A DNA stretch of 64,000 nucleotides from Candidatus Poribacteria bacterium (GCA_022827625.1 JAJEIE010000031.1:16532-80531); one strand, 5' to 3'; numbered from the stretch's first letter, positions 9,366 to 19,464 are shown. Made by a program: numbers and translations. Notes: generated by a model from the sequence alone, not told the origin.

Positions 9366-9851
9366 ATGAAAATCGAACCCAAACCATTATCTGCCGAGAA
9401 GCACTTCACGTGGGGCAATGAGAAGATTAAGTCGGGGAACTATAAAGGTGCTATCGCCGATTATAACACAGCGATTCATCTAAAGCCAGATTTTGCTCGC
9501 GCCTATTATCACCGAGCGGAAGCGAAGAGCAAACTCGGACAACTATCCAAGGCAAAATCTGATCTCCAAATTGCGGCGAAACTTGCGAAACAAGCCGGTG
9601 ATGTAAGTCTCAAAGTCATGACTGAACAGAAACTTCGATTAAGCCGGATCACTTTTAATCCCGGCAAGTGCGGTGGACGCGCCTGTATTCGAGACATGCG
9701 GATTCGTGTCACAGATGTCCTCGAATTGCTCGCAAGCGGACTTTCTGTTAAAGAGATTCTTGAAGAAATGCCAGATCTGGAAGCCGAAGACATCTTCGCG
9801 TGCCTCCAGTTCGCTGCACATCAACTGGACACTCCCATAGTCACTTCATGA
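9366..9851 (+). CDS. TPR-DUF433 fusion protein
   Basis: 161 residues. Start set at the ATG at 9366, which has AAGGAGAT at good spacing; an in-frame upstream start at 9336 overlaps the -10 box. Residues about 10-75 hold one or two TPR helices (WGNEKIKSGNYKGAIADYN, YYHRAEAKSKLGQ). From about 95 to the end is a DUF433 domain (FNPGKCGGRACIRDMRIRV, then VKEILEEMPDLEAEDI), a small helix-turn-helix-like fold often found as the antitoxin-like partner of PIN-type DUF5615 proteins. No toxin gene follows. A TPR fused to DUF433 is uncommon in my knowledge; a regulatory or protein-binding role is likely. Confidence 0.82.
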   Translation: MKIEPKPLSAEKHFTWGNEKIKSGNYKGAIADYNTAIHLKPDFARAYYHRAEAKSKLGQLSKAKSDLQIAAKLAKQAGDVSLKVMTEQKLRLSRITFNPGKCGGRACIRDMRIRVTDVLELLASGLSVKEILEEMPDLEAEDIFACLQFAAHQLDTPIVTS

Positions 9852-9872
9852 AATTTTGGTTAGTCCTACATC

Positions 9873-12485
9873 TTACGCCCTCTGCTTCGGATTCCAGAAC
9901 GCGCAAATTATCGCCGTAATCGGTATTGCCAAGACCAATCCCAAGGTTCCAGCGAGCAATCGAACGATCTCCGCAGATACAACCCCGATACTCAATAGCT
10001 GCACCGGCGGCGATTTAAAAAAGTCCAGATTCGGTGCTGCAATCGTGACAACCAAGAGCAATTCCACGCCGAGATACGCGAAGACCAGCGTATTCACCAT
10101 CGTGCCGAGGATGTCCGTACCCACGTTAAGACCAGAAGCAATAAGTCGCCAAGTCGGCATATTCGGATTCGCTCTACGAATCTCCTCCATACTCGATGCC
10201 ACCTCAATCGCACCGTCAACAGCAACCCCTAAGACCCCCATCAGCATACCCGCCAAGAGGATTTGCACGAAATCGAACGGGGGTGTACGCGTCGCCTCAA
10301 CAATATCGGCAGAAATCGCATTCTCCAACCCCGAAAAATGGAGGTGCTGCTGCGCAAACAGCACAATCAAACCAGCGACCAAAATCCCACCCATCGTTCC
10401 AAGCACCGCTGCAAACGTTTTTCGACTCGGACCGATGACGAATACGAGAGATACAAATGCCACCACACCCGATGTCAGCGTCACAACGAACACAGCATTC
10501 GCACCCTTCGAGATTAAGGGTAACATGAAAAAGTAGATGACCGCTGCAGAAATTAGCATCGCACACGCCGTTCGGATACCCTCAAGCCTACCCACAAGAA
10601 TAATCATCAGGAGCATCCCACCTACCATCCAAATCAGAAACCGGTCTCTGCTGTAATCTTGAACGATGTTCACAAGACCCACCTGATCAGGGTCTCCGGC
10701 GACACGGCAGAGAATCACATCTCCAGGTTCCGCAGGGATACTTAACAACGGCATATTGTGATTCACAATGTTCCGTAATACTAAGCGTCTGCCTTTATAC
10801 ATCCCGCTGAGCATCTCCACCTCAAGAATATGATGTTCACTCTTCGATTCATAGACGTTGAGAACGTTCTTTTCCCCGTCCTCCATTGCCCGGATGCTAT
10901 AGGTCTGCTCGTACTTCTCATCCGAGAGCAGCCAACGACTGTCTTTCCAAGGCTTGACCGAGACACTCACCGCATCCGAAAATAGGATGTCCTGACGTTT
11001 GAATTCCTCACGTAAAACCTGTGGTACGATATGATTGTCCAACTCACTTGCAGCACTGCCATCAATATTAAAAAGGAAATCCCCATTTGATTCAAGCAAT
11101 CGGATTACTTTACCCTTCGCATACTCCGACTTATTGATCGGGTTCCCTTCGGCATCGCGTTGCTCAGAGACTGTCGCCGAGAGTTCGTGTGTGCGATTGT
11201 AGACAAAGATTGTACCCATCAGGACGAGCGCCATAGCAATAGGCACAGCGATTCGGGCTTTGCTGCGAGGCGGATCCGCACGGAATAACTCCTCTAATTC
11301 CTCTTCCGAAGGCAGGTCTTCGTGAATCTCAGACTCATCCACCTTCGCGTATTGCGTCAGAAAACCGGCAACACTTGCAGCAATCGGAACCGTGAGCACC
11401 AATCCGATAGTCCCAACGACTGCTTGGATAATCGCAACCGCTGTCGCCTCATCGTTGACCAGACGGAGAAAAGGATAGAGGATCCCGACTTCGGGAAAAT
11501 CGATGCGGGGTAGGAGCATCGTCATCATGTGCGCACCGAGGTAAGCAAAAATGAGCGTATCCGCCATCGTTCCCATAATGTCGCGACCGACATTCAGTCC
11601 AGCGCGGATCGCCTGACGGACGGTGATGTTTGGGTTCACCTGCTTGACCTCATGCACACTTGAAGAGATCGACATACTCACGTCCATCATCGCACCAACA
11701 GCCCCCAAGATGATACCCGCCGAGAGAATACCCGTGAAGTTCCAACTATGCGAACTCGAGGTCCGCCACAACGCAAGACCGAGTTCTAAAAAACCGAACT
11801 CTTGCGCCAACCCAGTCAATGCCATCACATGCTGGCTCAGGACAGATAAAACGCCAACAGCGGCTAACCCACCGAGGGTCCCAATTACACCAGAGATTAA
11901 TTTAAAACTAAATCCTGTGATGAGAAGGAAAGTCGTGAACGTCAGAAAGGCAGCAATCAGGAGGGCAATTGCGATCGGATTGTAACCCGCAACAGTTAGT
12001 GGAACCAGCACATAAAGCACAGTCAGCGCAGTAACAAAGAGCGTCAGAATAGCACGGACCCCCTTCATGCCAGCGACGAGTATCATCAGCACACCCAACG
12101 CACCCGCCAGATAAAGCAGAAACGGTGTCCGAAAGTACTCCCGCATTGAAACCGTGTCAATCCTCGGATTCATCGGATCGCGGAGCGGAATATCAAGAAA
12201 TAATACATCACCTTTCCGTATGACACGGTCCCCAAAGGCGCGGCCCGTCCAGATATTGTTCACCTGAATCGTCTCGCCACGAAATTGTCCAGAGAGGATT
12301 CGGAAAGATAAAACCTGATCTGCTTCGTCGCTTGTGTCTATCCCGACGACGCGTCCCAAGCAGACCAATACTTGTAACGCACCGTCGTGTGTCACTTCAG
12401 CGAACCGATAGAGTCGGACGTGCAACGCGACAACGCTCAATAGGATGAGTAAGATAGCCGCGATTTTGATGTTTCTTTCTCTCAT
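9873..12485 (-). CDS. YibE/F family membrane protein with internal duplication
   Basis: 870 residues, about twice the usual length of a YibE/F protein. Two copies of the module are visible: each has an extracytoplasmic beta-rich segment, a run of about seven hydrophobic helices and a signature ending in a conserved GLNVG(R/T)DI(M/L)GTM motif followed by LIFAYLG or LVFAYLG. Copy 1 covers about residues 1-400, copy 2 about 415-870, joined by a cytoplasmic stretch rich in acidic residues near 385. The biochemical function of YibE/F is not known; a transport role is assumed. No clear Shine-Dalgarno precedes the ATG. It lies downstream of uvrC on the same strand with a 187-base gap, and converges with the TPR-DUF433 gene. 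Confidence 0.88.
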   Translation of the reverse strand: MRERNIKIAAILLILLSVVALHVRLYRFAEVTHDGALQVLVCLGRVVGIDTSDEADQVLSFRILSGQFRGETIQVNNIWTGRAFGDRVIRKGDVLFLDIPLRDPMNPRIDTVSMREYFRTPFLLYLAGALGVLMILVAGMKGVRAILTLFVTALTVLYVLVPLTVAGYNPIAIALLIAAFLTFTTFLLITGFSFKLISGVIGTLGGLAAVGVLSVLSQHVMALTGLAQEFGFLELGLALWRTSSSHSWNFTGILSAGIILGAVGAMMDVSMSISSSVHEVKQVNPNITVRQAIRAGLNVGRDIMGTMADTLIFAYLGAHMMTMLLPRIDFPEVGILYPFLRLVNDEATAVAIIQAVVGTIGLVLTVPIAASVAGFLTQYAKVDESEIHEDLPSEEELEELFRADPPRSKARIAVPIAMALVLMGTIFVYNRTHELSATVSEQRDAEGNPINKSEYAKGKVIRLLESNGDFLFNIDGSAASELDNHIVPQVLREEFKRQDILFSDAVSVSVKPWKDSRWLLSDEKYEQTYSIRAMEDGEKNVLNVYESKSEHHILEVEMLSGMYKGRRLVLRNIVNHNMPLLSIPAEPGDVILCRVAGDPDQVGLVNIVQDYSRDRFLIWMVGGMLLMIILVGRLEGIRTACAMLISAAVIYFFMLPLISKGANAVFVVTLTSGVVAFVSLVFVIGPSRKTFAAVLGTMGGILVAGLIVLFAQQHLHFSGLENAISADIVEATRTPPFDFVQILLAGMLMGVLGVAVDGAIEVASSMEEIRRANPNMPTWRLIASGLNVGTDILGTMVNTLVFAYLGVELLLVVTIAAPNLDFFKSPPVQLLSIGVVSAEIVRLLAGTLGLVLAIPITAIICAFWNPKQRA

Positions 12486-12672
12486 TTTTTATTTTATATT
12501 TTGTAGGATTTAAGATTAAAAATAGTTATTGCAAATAACATGCCAACCCAAAAATACCACACCTACGCGACAAGTCCACGAATCCGCGTGCTGTAACTGC
12601 CCAAATCAGTGCAACACAGTAAACAAATTGCACGAATCCGTGCAGTCTGTCGCAGCACTTCAACATAGCGAA

Positions 12673-14511
12673 TCAGAGGTGTTTCCGAATGTTCTCAGCA
12701 ACACTGCGGGGTATCCCTTTCACAGAGAGCAACCCATCCAAGCTCGCCCCTCGAATCGCCTCAATAGAACCAAAATGCTGCAGCAGTGCCTGTTTCCGCT
12801 TCGGGCCGAGGTTCGGGATTTCGTCAAGCACCGAGACGCTCAGCGACTTTTGCCGGAGTCGCCGATGATAGGTAACCGCAAATCGGTGCGCCTCATCCCG
12901 TAACCGCTGAATCGTATGTAGGGTCGGGTTATCTTTTCGCAAGACAATTGATTCCGACTTTCCGGGAACGAAAATCTCCTCAATCCGTTTCGCAAGCGCA
13001 ATCATCGGAATATCAGGAAGGCTGGCAGCAGCAAAGGTCTTCACCGCTTTCTGTGCTGCGCTCAGTTGCCCCTTACCACCATCAATTAACATCAGGTCGG
13101 GGAGTTTGTTAAATTTCTCATCATCTGCGAGGGCACGGCGGAAACGACGGGTGATAACCTCTTGCATCATCGCAAAATCGTTTTGCCCAGCAACCGTCCG
13201 AATCTTAAATCGTCGATACTCCCCCGAAGCCGGTTTTCCATCTTCCAAAACCACCATCGAGCCGACTGCAAATCTATCGCCAAGGTTTGAAATATCATAC
13301 GCCTCAATCCGTCTGAGGGGCTGCGCCAACCCAAGCAGTTCCTGCAGTTCAACGAGCGCAGGATCGACCCCACTGCTATAAACCACATTCTGCTCACGCT
13401 GCGTCAGCAGAATCTCGGCGTTCTTCGATGCCAAAGCCTGCAGCTTCCTGAGCCGACCCGCTCTCGGCACGTGCAACGCGACGCGGTTCCCCCGTTTTTC
13501 GCTAAGCCAATGCTCAATGAGTTCTACCCTTTCAATCGACAGCGGTAAGACAATCGTCTTTGGAACAAAAACAGCGTTTTGATAATACTGGGAAATAAAA
13601 GCACCCAACGCCGTTGCCAGAGATTTCGGATCGGCATCGTTGAGATAATAGTGCTCACGCTCAAGAAGTTTACCATCTCGGACGCGCAGCAGTTGTACAC
13701 AGGCGATGTCCGTCCGAGCCGCAATCCCGACGACATCCTCATCCGCAGCGGAAACAGTATCTAAACTCTGCGTCGTAATCGCCTGTTGAACGTCTTTCAG
13801 CGTATCCCGATATTTCGCCGCCGTTTCAAAATCGAGTGCCGCCGCCGCTGCCTCCATCTGTGCTGTCAATTCCTTAACCACAGCGTCTGTATTCCCACTC
13901 AAGAACTGACACACCTTGCGAACAATCTCGGCGTAATCTCGGACATCAATTTTATCTGCACACGGCCCCAGACAGCGTCCGATGTGATAATCCAGGCAGA
14001 CCCGATATTTATTGCCTTTTGCTATAAGTGGCAGGGTACAGGTACGGATAGGAAATAGTTTCGTTAATTGCTTGAGGATCTGGCGAGTGGAACGCACATG
14101 AACATAGGGCCCGAAATACCGTGCACCGTCGTTCTCGGCTCTACGCGTAATATAGATACGTGGAAGCGGTTCATTCACAGTCACGCATAGATACGGATAG
14201 CGTTTATCGTCCTTAAGCTTTACGTTATAGCGAGGCTGATGCGCCTTAATCAGATTATTCTCTAAAATCAGTGCTTCGACTTCCGTCTCCGTGACGATGT
14301 AATCAATCTCCGTGACATACCGCATCATTTGCGATGTCAGGGCATGTGCGGATTTTTCGCTAAAATAAGAGCGCACTCGGGTACGTAGACGAACGGCTTT
14401 TCCAATATAAATGACAGTCCCATCCGAGGCTTTCATCAGGTAAACCCCTGACACGTTGGGAAGAGATTGCCACAATTCAGGCGTAGTATTACTGAGTTGC
14501 TCTGATTTCAT
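12673..14511 (-). CDS. uvrC: UvrABC excinuclease subunit C
   Basis: 612 residues from the ATG at 14511, chosen because AGGAGA lies eight bases upstream; a start at 14535 would add eight residues. Domains in order: GIY-YIG nuclease (GVYLMKASDGTVIYIGKA at about 22-39) for the 3' incision, a UVR helix pair around 200-235 that binds UvrB, an RNase H-like endonuclease (EAYDISNLGDR near 385; LMLIDGGKGQL near 470) for the 5' incision, and C-terminal helix-hairpin-helix motifs (LPNLG-type IPNLGPKRKQALLQHFG near 565). Length is normal for the family. Works with UvrA (encoded at 36723) and UvrB in nucleotide excision repair. Downstream of the Uma2 gene on the same strand. Confidence 0.97.
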   Translation of the reverse strand: MKSEQLSNTTPELWQSLPNVSGVYLMKASDGTVIYIGKAVRLRTRVRSYFSEKSAHALTSQMMRYVTEIDYIVTETEVEALILENNLIKAHQPRYNVKLKDDKRYPYLCVTVNEPLPRIYITRRAENDGARYFGPYVHVRSTRQILKQLTKLFPIRTCTLPLIAKGNKYRVCLDYHIGRCLGPCADKIDVRDYAEIVRKVCQFLSGNTDAVVKELTAQMEAAAAALDFETAAKYRDTLKDVQQAITTQSLDTVSAADEDVVGIAARTDIACVQLLRVRDGKLLEREHYYLNDADPKSLATALGAFISQYYQNAVFVPKTIVLPLSIERVELIEHWLSEKRGNRVALHVPRAGRLRKLQALASKNAEILLTQREQNVVYSSGVDPALVELQELLGLAQPLRRIEAYDISNLGDRFAVGSMVVLEDGKPASGEYRRFKIRTVAGQNDFAMMQEVITRRFRRALADDEKFNKLPDLMLIDGGKGQLSAAQKAVKTFAAASLPDIPMIALAKRIEEIFVPGKSESIVLRKDNPTLHTIQRLRDEAHRFAVTYHRRLRQKSLSVSVLDEIPNLGPKRKQALLQHFGSIEAIRGASLDGLLSVKGIPRSVAENIRKHL

Positions 14512-14555
14512 CTTTTTTCTCCTGCAGCGATCCACGCCACACGCAGACCCTCACA

Positions 14556-15143
14556 CTACCGCTCAGAAAAATTGACTTTCGCATAAATCGCCTGTAACGA
14601 TAATTCGCACCTTATCGAAACGAGTTGAAACACATCCGATAAGAAACGAAATTCCGTCAACTCCCACCCATCTTCTTGTCGTAAATAGTGTTCAACCTGA
14701 ACCCTGTCTTGTGAAATGAGGATGTATTCACATAACGAATCAAGGTATTGATAACGCCTAAACTTCTCACCTCGATCGTATGCTGCCGTTGACGGAGAAA
14801 GCACTTCTATCAAAACAGTGGGATTGAGAAGTGTATCGAAATGTCCGTCTTCAAAGCGCGGCTCATCACAAACAACAATGACGTCCGGATAGGTATATAG
14901 TCCCCCAGCACTCACCTTTACCCGCATATCGCTTGGATAAACTTCACACGATCGGGTCCTCAATTGTATATAGAGTTCACCAGTAACGTGAACTGTGATG
15001 AGATTGTGCGCACGACTCGCACCGGGCATCGCGTAAATCCGCCCATCCCGGTATTCACTCTTGTTCAGTGCCTTCCGCTCTCTGGCAAGGTATTCTTCAG
15101 GTGTAAAGAGGGCTTGTGCCGCAGCAGTTTCTACAGTTTCCAT
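14556..15143 (-). CDS. Uma2 family PD-(D/E)xK nuclease-like protein
   Basis: 195 residues. The Uma2 (DUF820) fold is recognisable: EYLARERKALNKSEYRDG near 18-35, YPDVIVVCDEP near 107, IEVLSPSTAAYDRGEKFRRY near 132 and YILIS near 160. The Asp of YPD and Glu of IEVLS are the expected catalytic residues. The family is common in cyanobacteria and planctomycetes, often in many copies, and its biological role is unclear; nuclease activity is inferred from fold. A weak AGGAG lies 14 bases before the ATG. It sits between trmB and uvrC in the same direction with gaps of 44 and 105 bases. Confidence 0.88.
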   Translation of the reverse strand: METVETAAAQALFTPEEYLARERKALNKSEYRDGRIYAMPGASRAHNLITVHVTGELYIQLRTRSCEVYPSDMRVKVSAGGLYTYPDVIVVCDEPRFEDGHFDTLLNPTVLIEVLSPSTAAYDRGEKFRRYQYLDSLCEYILISQDRVQVEHYLRQEDGWELTEFRFLSDVFQLVSIRCELSLQAIYAKVNFSER

Positions 15144-15248
15144 TTTTTAATTAATTGCTCCTGGGCTGCGCTCCATTACATTACGCGCAGGTTTCAGTTG
15201 ATTCTCTACTGGATTCGGAGGAACCGGTTCGTACTTCTGGTTAAGAAA

Positions 15249-15947
15249 TCAGAACCTTTCATAAATCGCTCGATAGATTTCTCTGCCTTCCAAGGTATAC
15301 TTCATCTCAAAATTCGTCGCAATATCCCGATCTGGACCAAGGTTGTCTGCAACAAGACGCAAGGGGTTCACTTGTGAAAGCCGCTCTTGAATCTCCGCGA
15401 AATACGCTTTATAATCCGTTGCGATATAAAGCCGACCGCCATCTGATTTGAGTGTGGCGGTCAACGCAGCCAGAAAATCCTGATTCCGAAAGATTCGGCG
15501 TTTTCGTTGCCGCTTTTTCGGCCACGGATCTGGGAAATAGATATGATACGCCTGCACAGATGAGGATGGTACATACCGAGTGACAAAATAGTTTGCATCC
15601 GTCCATGCCAAACGCACATTTGAGAACGTTCCAGACGCTCTATCCACCCCGAAATGACGTATATGCTTCTCAAACCGCTCCCGTGTCAATTCGACGTACT
15701 TCCGCGCACGCTCTACACCGATGTAGTTAACCCGCGGATGCCGTTTTGACGCTTCAAGCAGGAAACGCCCTTTACCGAACCCAATCTCTATCTCTACCGG
15801 ATACGCATTACCGAAGAACGCTACCCAATCAATCGGCGCAGCCAATTCGCTTAGCGGCACAACACGTTTCGTTACAATATCAATTATCTGGGAGTAAGTC
15901 GTCGTATTTTGATAGTAGAGGTCGTTGTAGTCGGGATTTTCACGCAT
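15249..15947 (-). CDS. trmB: tRNA (guanine-N7-)-methyltransferase
   Basis: 232 residues from the ATG at 15947; an alternative start at 15965 adds six. It methylates G46 in the tRNA variable loop using SAM. Motifs: the SAM-binding EIGFGKGRFLLEASKRHP near 54-71, GVERARKYVE near 78-88, and the family signature FPDPWPKKRQRKRRI near 140-154. The C-terminal tail has the expected TDYKAYF and TNFEMKY segments. Length is usual for a bacterial TrmB. It lies 26 bases after the epimerase gene in the same direction and is probably co-transcribed. Confidence 0.95.
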   Translation of the reverse strand: MRENPDYNDLYYQNTTTYSQIIDIVTKRVVPLSELAAPIDWVAFFGNAYPVEIEIGFGKGRFLLEASKRHPRVNYIGVERARKYVELTRERFEKHIRHFGVDRASGTFSNVRLAWTDANYFVTRYVPSSSVQAYHIYFPDPWPKKRQRKRRIFRNQDFLAALTATLKSDGGRLYIATDYKAYFAEIQERLSQVNPLRLVADNLGPDRDIATNFEMKYTLEGREIYRAIYERF

Positions 15948-15973
15948 AAGGCACCTAACGAACAAGCCAATAA

Positions 15974-16729
15974 CTATTCCGACAGAAACTTATGAAGATG
16001 CGTTTTAACCAAATTATCCTGCGGTTGATACCCTAACACTTCGACTGCACCACTTATATCAAGGAAGCTCTGCTGATACCCATCAGAATTCGCAGAACGT
16101 CCATAAGTAACCAAGTATTTAACAGGTCCGTCGTAATCCACAGCCAATCCAAAGAGTTGTACACAGTCGCGCGGTGTTAGCAGTGTACTACAATGGCGTA
16201 TCCCCTCCGGTTCATACGTGCCGTTGAAAGTCCCGATTCGGATGCTAATGAACCGCATATCGTGTGCATCAACGAGATAGCGTCCAGTAATCTCCGCCAT
16301 CCCCTTCATCGCGCCGTACCAACTATCCGGACGAAACTGATCCCCTGTAGAGAACCGAGGCGGAGAACTCAACCGTTCATTCCACCCTGAAACGTGATTC
16401 GTACTCGCATAAACAATCTTTTGGACACCTTGTTCGCGCGCCGCCTCAAACAGCGTCATAGATGCACCGATGTCGCTCACTTCCCCTGGATTCTTTCCAA
16501 GCGAGTCTTGACGGACGTAAGCCAGATGCACCAAGACATCTTGATCCTGACACAATTCCTTCATTGCAGCATAATCGCGAAGATCCGCCATCACCACGCG
16601 CGACGCCGTCTGCAGAATCGGATTGATATCCATCAACGTTAGTGTGTAGGTATCCTGTTTTTCCCATGCCTGCCAGAGGGCTGTGCCGACTTTACCAGCC
16701 GCACCCGTAATAAGTACACGTTGCTTCAT
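15974..16729 (-). CDS. NAD-dependent epimerase/dehydratase (extended SDR)
   Basis: 251 residues from the ATG at 16729, preceded by AAGGGAT; a TTG six codons upstream is the only longer start. Rossmann motif GAAGKVG near 8-14, DLRD near 47, the catalytic YGAMK (Tyr-x3-Lys) near 139-143, and NHVSG near 116. The overall pattern resembles uronate dehydrogenase and related sugar dehydrogenases (STNHVSGWN, RIGTFNG), so oxidation of a hexuronate is a fair guess, but the substrate cannot be fixed by eye. It starts 20 bases after the end of glnD and precedes trmB by 26 bases. Confidence 0.88.
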   Translation of the reverse strand: MKQRVLITGAAGKVGTALWQAWEKQDTYTLTLMDINPILQTASRVVMADLRDYAAMKELCQDQDVLVHLAYVRQDSLGKNPGEVSDIGASMTLFEAAREQGVQKIVYASTNHVSGWNERLSSPPRFSTGDQFRPDSWYGAMKGMAEITGRYLVDAHDMRFISIRIGTFNGTYEPEGIRHCSTLLTPRDCVQLFGLAVDYDGPVKYLVTYGRSANSDGYQQSFLDISGAVEVLGYQPQDNLVKTHLHKFLSE

Positions 16730-16749
16730 CTGTATCCCTTCACTCAAAA

Positions 16750-19464
16750 CTATTTCTTATTTTCAACATCCAACGCCGCCATAATATCGGCGTGCACCGC
16801 TTTTGGATCAATCACCTGTTGCGCATAGAACCGGTCAACCGCCTGACCCCCTAAGCCTGAGCACTTGCACATTTCAACATTTAAACCGAGTTTCGCAAGA
16901 ATACCGCTGAAGTAATGCAAAAATCCAACCTTTTCTTCACCCACAACAACAATCTCCGTATAACTTCGCGTCGTTTCAACACTAACTTCATCAACCTGCC
17001 ACGTCTCATCCATATTCACGTAGTGTCTATCAAAAACCTCCGCAAGCGTTACTTCCTGTGCCAGTAAACTACGGATGTCAAAATCCAGATCGCGCTTGAG
17101 CTCCTCATCAAGCGGCATCGGCTCTCCACTATGATGCGGCGGTTGATGCACAAGACGATAGATTTCCAATTCAACGTTGGTATCCTGCTTGGTGTAGACG
17201 CGCGCGTCTTGGACATCTATCCCATTGGCGAAGAAAAGACCGCTCACTGTGTGCAATTTTCCGATACGACTCGGGCTACATAGATGGAGCTCCGTAAATC
17301 CAGGTCGGTCAACAAACTGAACAACCCCCGCACTCGGCGTGTCTTCTGCCTCCAGAGTTGCACTCTCAATTTGCGCCGTCATCTTTATATGCATCGCTAT
17401 CTCTTCAGGAGAAACACTAATACGATAGGAAACCGGCATGTGGTGCAAAAATTGCTGGAACTCTTCAACAGGTGCGAAGGCACCCCACTGCGTCTCTTCT
17501 TGCCCAACAAAGCGGGTCCGCGCGGCTTCATACAAACTCTTCAGGTTATGTTTAACCACATGACTGAAGTTCTGTGAACCGTTGGCTTTGGAATCGCAAT
17601 ACGTCAGTAGATAGAGCGCCGTTAAACGCTCCAGAGAGTTCACTTTTTTACAAAATTCGGAAATCGTCCTTTCATCCCAATGATGATAACGTGCCAAATC
17701 TATCATCTCCAAGTGTTCTCGAATGAGGAAGCAAATGTCATCTGTCTGTTGTGAGTTGGAGCCGAATTCCGGAGCGATACGTTCCGCTTTCTCCGCGCCG
17801 GTCGCTGGATGTGTCGGATCGGGTTTATCTATATCATGAAGAAAAAGCGCCATATAGAGAGGCGTTGGATCCGACAAAGAACGAAACGCCGCATTAAGAT
17901 CTTCCAATTCAGAAGCCGGCGATGGCGACATCGGCGAGCTAAATCGGGCACCCCCAAACGGGCTACTCGGCTCTGTCGCCCGGATTTCATCAAGATGACC
18001 AATCGCAACAAGCGTATGTTTCCCGACTGTATATGGATCCAAACTCCGTTCGCTTCGGGTCATCATCGCCTTTTCAAAGAGTGCCCCACCTTCACCCAAA
18101 CGCGACAGAATATTAAGTCGGTGTAGACGGGTCAAGGTCTTCTCAACGTCTCCCGGTGTGTTTATCAATTCGACCATCCGCTTCTGGAACGAACGCCAAT
18201 CAAACGCATGCACATACCGAGAAATAAATGTAGAAAGAGACGCATCAATCTCAAAGTCGTACTGTTGGAAGTAGGTGAACAGCTGAAAAAGTTCATTAGT
18301 ATCAAGCTCACCGAAATTATTATCCATGCAATACAACAGATCGGTTCTGACAGCGAGCACATCCGAGATCGGAATCCCATTTGCTAACATTTTCCGGATG
18401 AGAAGTTCCGCCTTGAAATGGAGATATTTCGCCTTAGCATAATATTCTGCCATAAAGGTATAACGTCCCTCGTCTGTTCCATCTATGAATCCGAGGACCC
18501 GAGCGACTTCTGTCTGAAGCGCGTCCCCTCTTTCAGGATGATAGGAGAGATCATCATGGGGTGCATCGGCGAGTACATGCAGAAGATTTCGGACTTTAAA
18601 CACGAAATCCAGGGAAGGCATGAGCTGCTCGTCATCGTATCGCTCGTAGAGATCAGGAATGGATGTAAAGTCCGGAAGCCCACATATCCAGAGGGCATAT
18701 TGCAGGGTGCGTAATCCGCCGCGGCCGGTCTTCACATTCGGTTGGTTCAGATAGATCGTGTCCTCAGATGCCTTGAACGCATCCGCTTTTGACTTCAGTA
18801 AATCCAGCACCAAGGAAATATCCGACTTCTCAGAGCGGACGGCTCTTCGGAACTGTTCTGTCAGTTCGACATTCCCAGCAATAAACCGCATATCTATCAA
18901 GGCTGTCATATCCTGATAGTTCCACTTCGCTATATCCGCAAGCGGACGGTAAATAAAACTGAACTCAAACCCCGGAATCACTGAATGAAGACTGTCAAAA
19001 AAGTCGTAGAACCATCGGATCAGCTCAAGCGTACTCTCATCGTAAATATCCTCTAAATCCACAGAAGAGGTGTATACAACATCAACATCCGAAAAATAGC
19101 AGAGCTCATTCCTACCGTAGCTGCCAACGCCATAGAGTGCAACATCCGGCAGCCAGTCTTCTAATTCCGATTCCAAGTCATCCGTGTCAACATCGGGAAG
19201 CATCTTTAGTACTTCAATCTGCTTCTGGTATTCATCCCAAATCTGAAAGGAGGCTACCTCGTAAACCTTTTGAATAACTGCATCCCACATCCCGGCGTGG
19301 GCTTCACAAGCCGCAAACCCGGTTTCGCCCTCCAAGATACGGGCTTTTAAGTGTTCGCGTTCGGATTGAATGAAAGCAGCTAACTGCTTCTGTAAGTCCT
19401 CAAAAGGCACACTCAGGTCTGGCACATAACTATTGAGTCGCTTTTCGATTTTTGCGGTCTCCAT
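16750..19464 (-). CDS. glnD: GlnD, [protein-PII] uridylyltransferase/uridylyl-removing enzyme
   Basis: 904 residues, normal for the family. N-terminal nucleotidyltransferase with GVGSYGRNELCYFSDVDVVY (about 111-130: GSxGRxEL and the metal-binding SDVD), a central HD domain (LFLHDIDKPDPTHP near 545, REHLEMIDLARYHH near 590), and two C-terminal ACT domains (near 720 and 830) that sense glutamine. It senses nitrogen state and modifies the PII protein. No glnB, glnA or ammonium transporter gene is in the window. First gene of a minus-strand run with epimerase and trmB; its promoter is divergent from that of the dehydrogenase cluster at 19665. Confidence 0.93.
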   Translation of the reverse strand: METAKIEKRLNSYVPDLSVPFEDLQKQLAAFIQSEREHLKARILEGETGFAACEAHAGMWDAVIQKVYEVASFQIWDEYQKQIEVLKMLPDVDTDDLESELEDWLPDVALYGVGSYGRNELCYFSDVDVVYTSSVDLEDIYDESTLELIRWFYDFFDSLHSVIPGFEFSFIYRPLADIAKWNYQDMTALIDMRFIAGNVELTEQFRRAVRSEKSDISLVLDLLKSKADAFKASEDTIYLNQPNVKTGRGGLRTLQYALWICGLPDFTSIPDLYERYDDEQLMPSLDFVFKVRNLLHVLADAPHDDLSYHPERGDALQTEVARVLGFIDGTDEGRYTFMAEYYAKAKYLHFKAELLIRKMLANGIPISDVLAVRTDLLYCMDNNFGELDTNELFQLFTYFQQYDFEIDASLSTFISRYVHAFDWRSFQKRMVELINTPGDVEKTLTRLHRLNILSRLGEGGALFEKAMMTRSERSLDPYTVGKHTLVAIGHLDEIRATEPSSPFGGARFSSPMSPSPASELEDLNAAFRSLSDPTPLYMALFLHDIDKPDPTHPATGAEKAERIAPEFGSNSQQTDDICFLIREHLEMIDLARYHHWDERTISEFCKKVNSLERLTALYLLTYCDSKANGSQNFSHVVKHNLKSLYEAARTRFVGQEETQWGAFAPVEEFQQFLHHMPVSYRISVSPEEIAMHIKMTAQIESATLEAEDTPSAGVVQFVDRPGFTELHLCSPSRIGKLHTVSGLFFANGIDVQDARVYTKQDTNVELEIYRLVHQPPHHSGEPMPLDEELKRDLDFDIRSLLAQEVTLAEVFDRHYVNMDETWQVDEVSVETTRSYTEIVVVGEEKVGFLHYFSGILAKLGLNVEMCKCSGLGGQAVDRFYAQQVIDPKAVHADIMAALDVENKK

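Noticed and set aside
9856..10536. 226-codon plus-strand frame opposite the YibE/F gene
   Set aside because: Thr/Ser/Pro-rich translation typical of antisense to membrane protein genes; no known domain.
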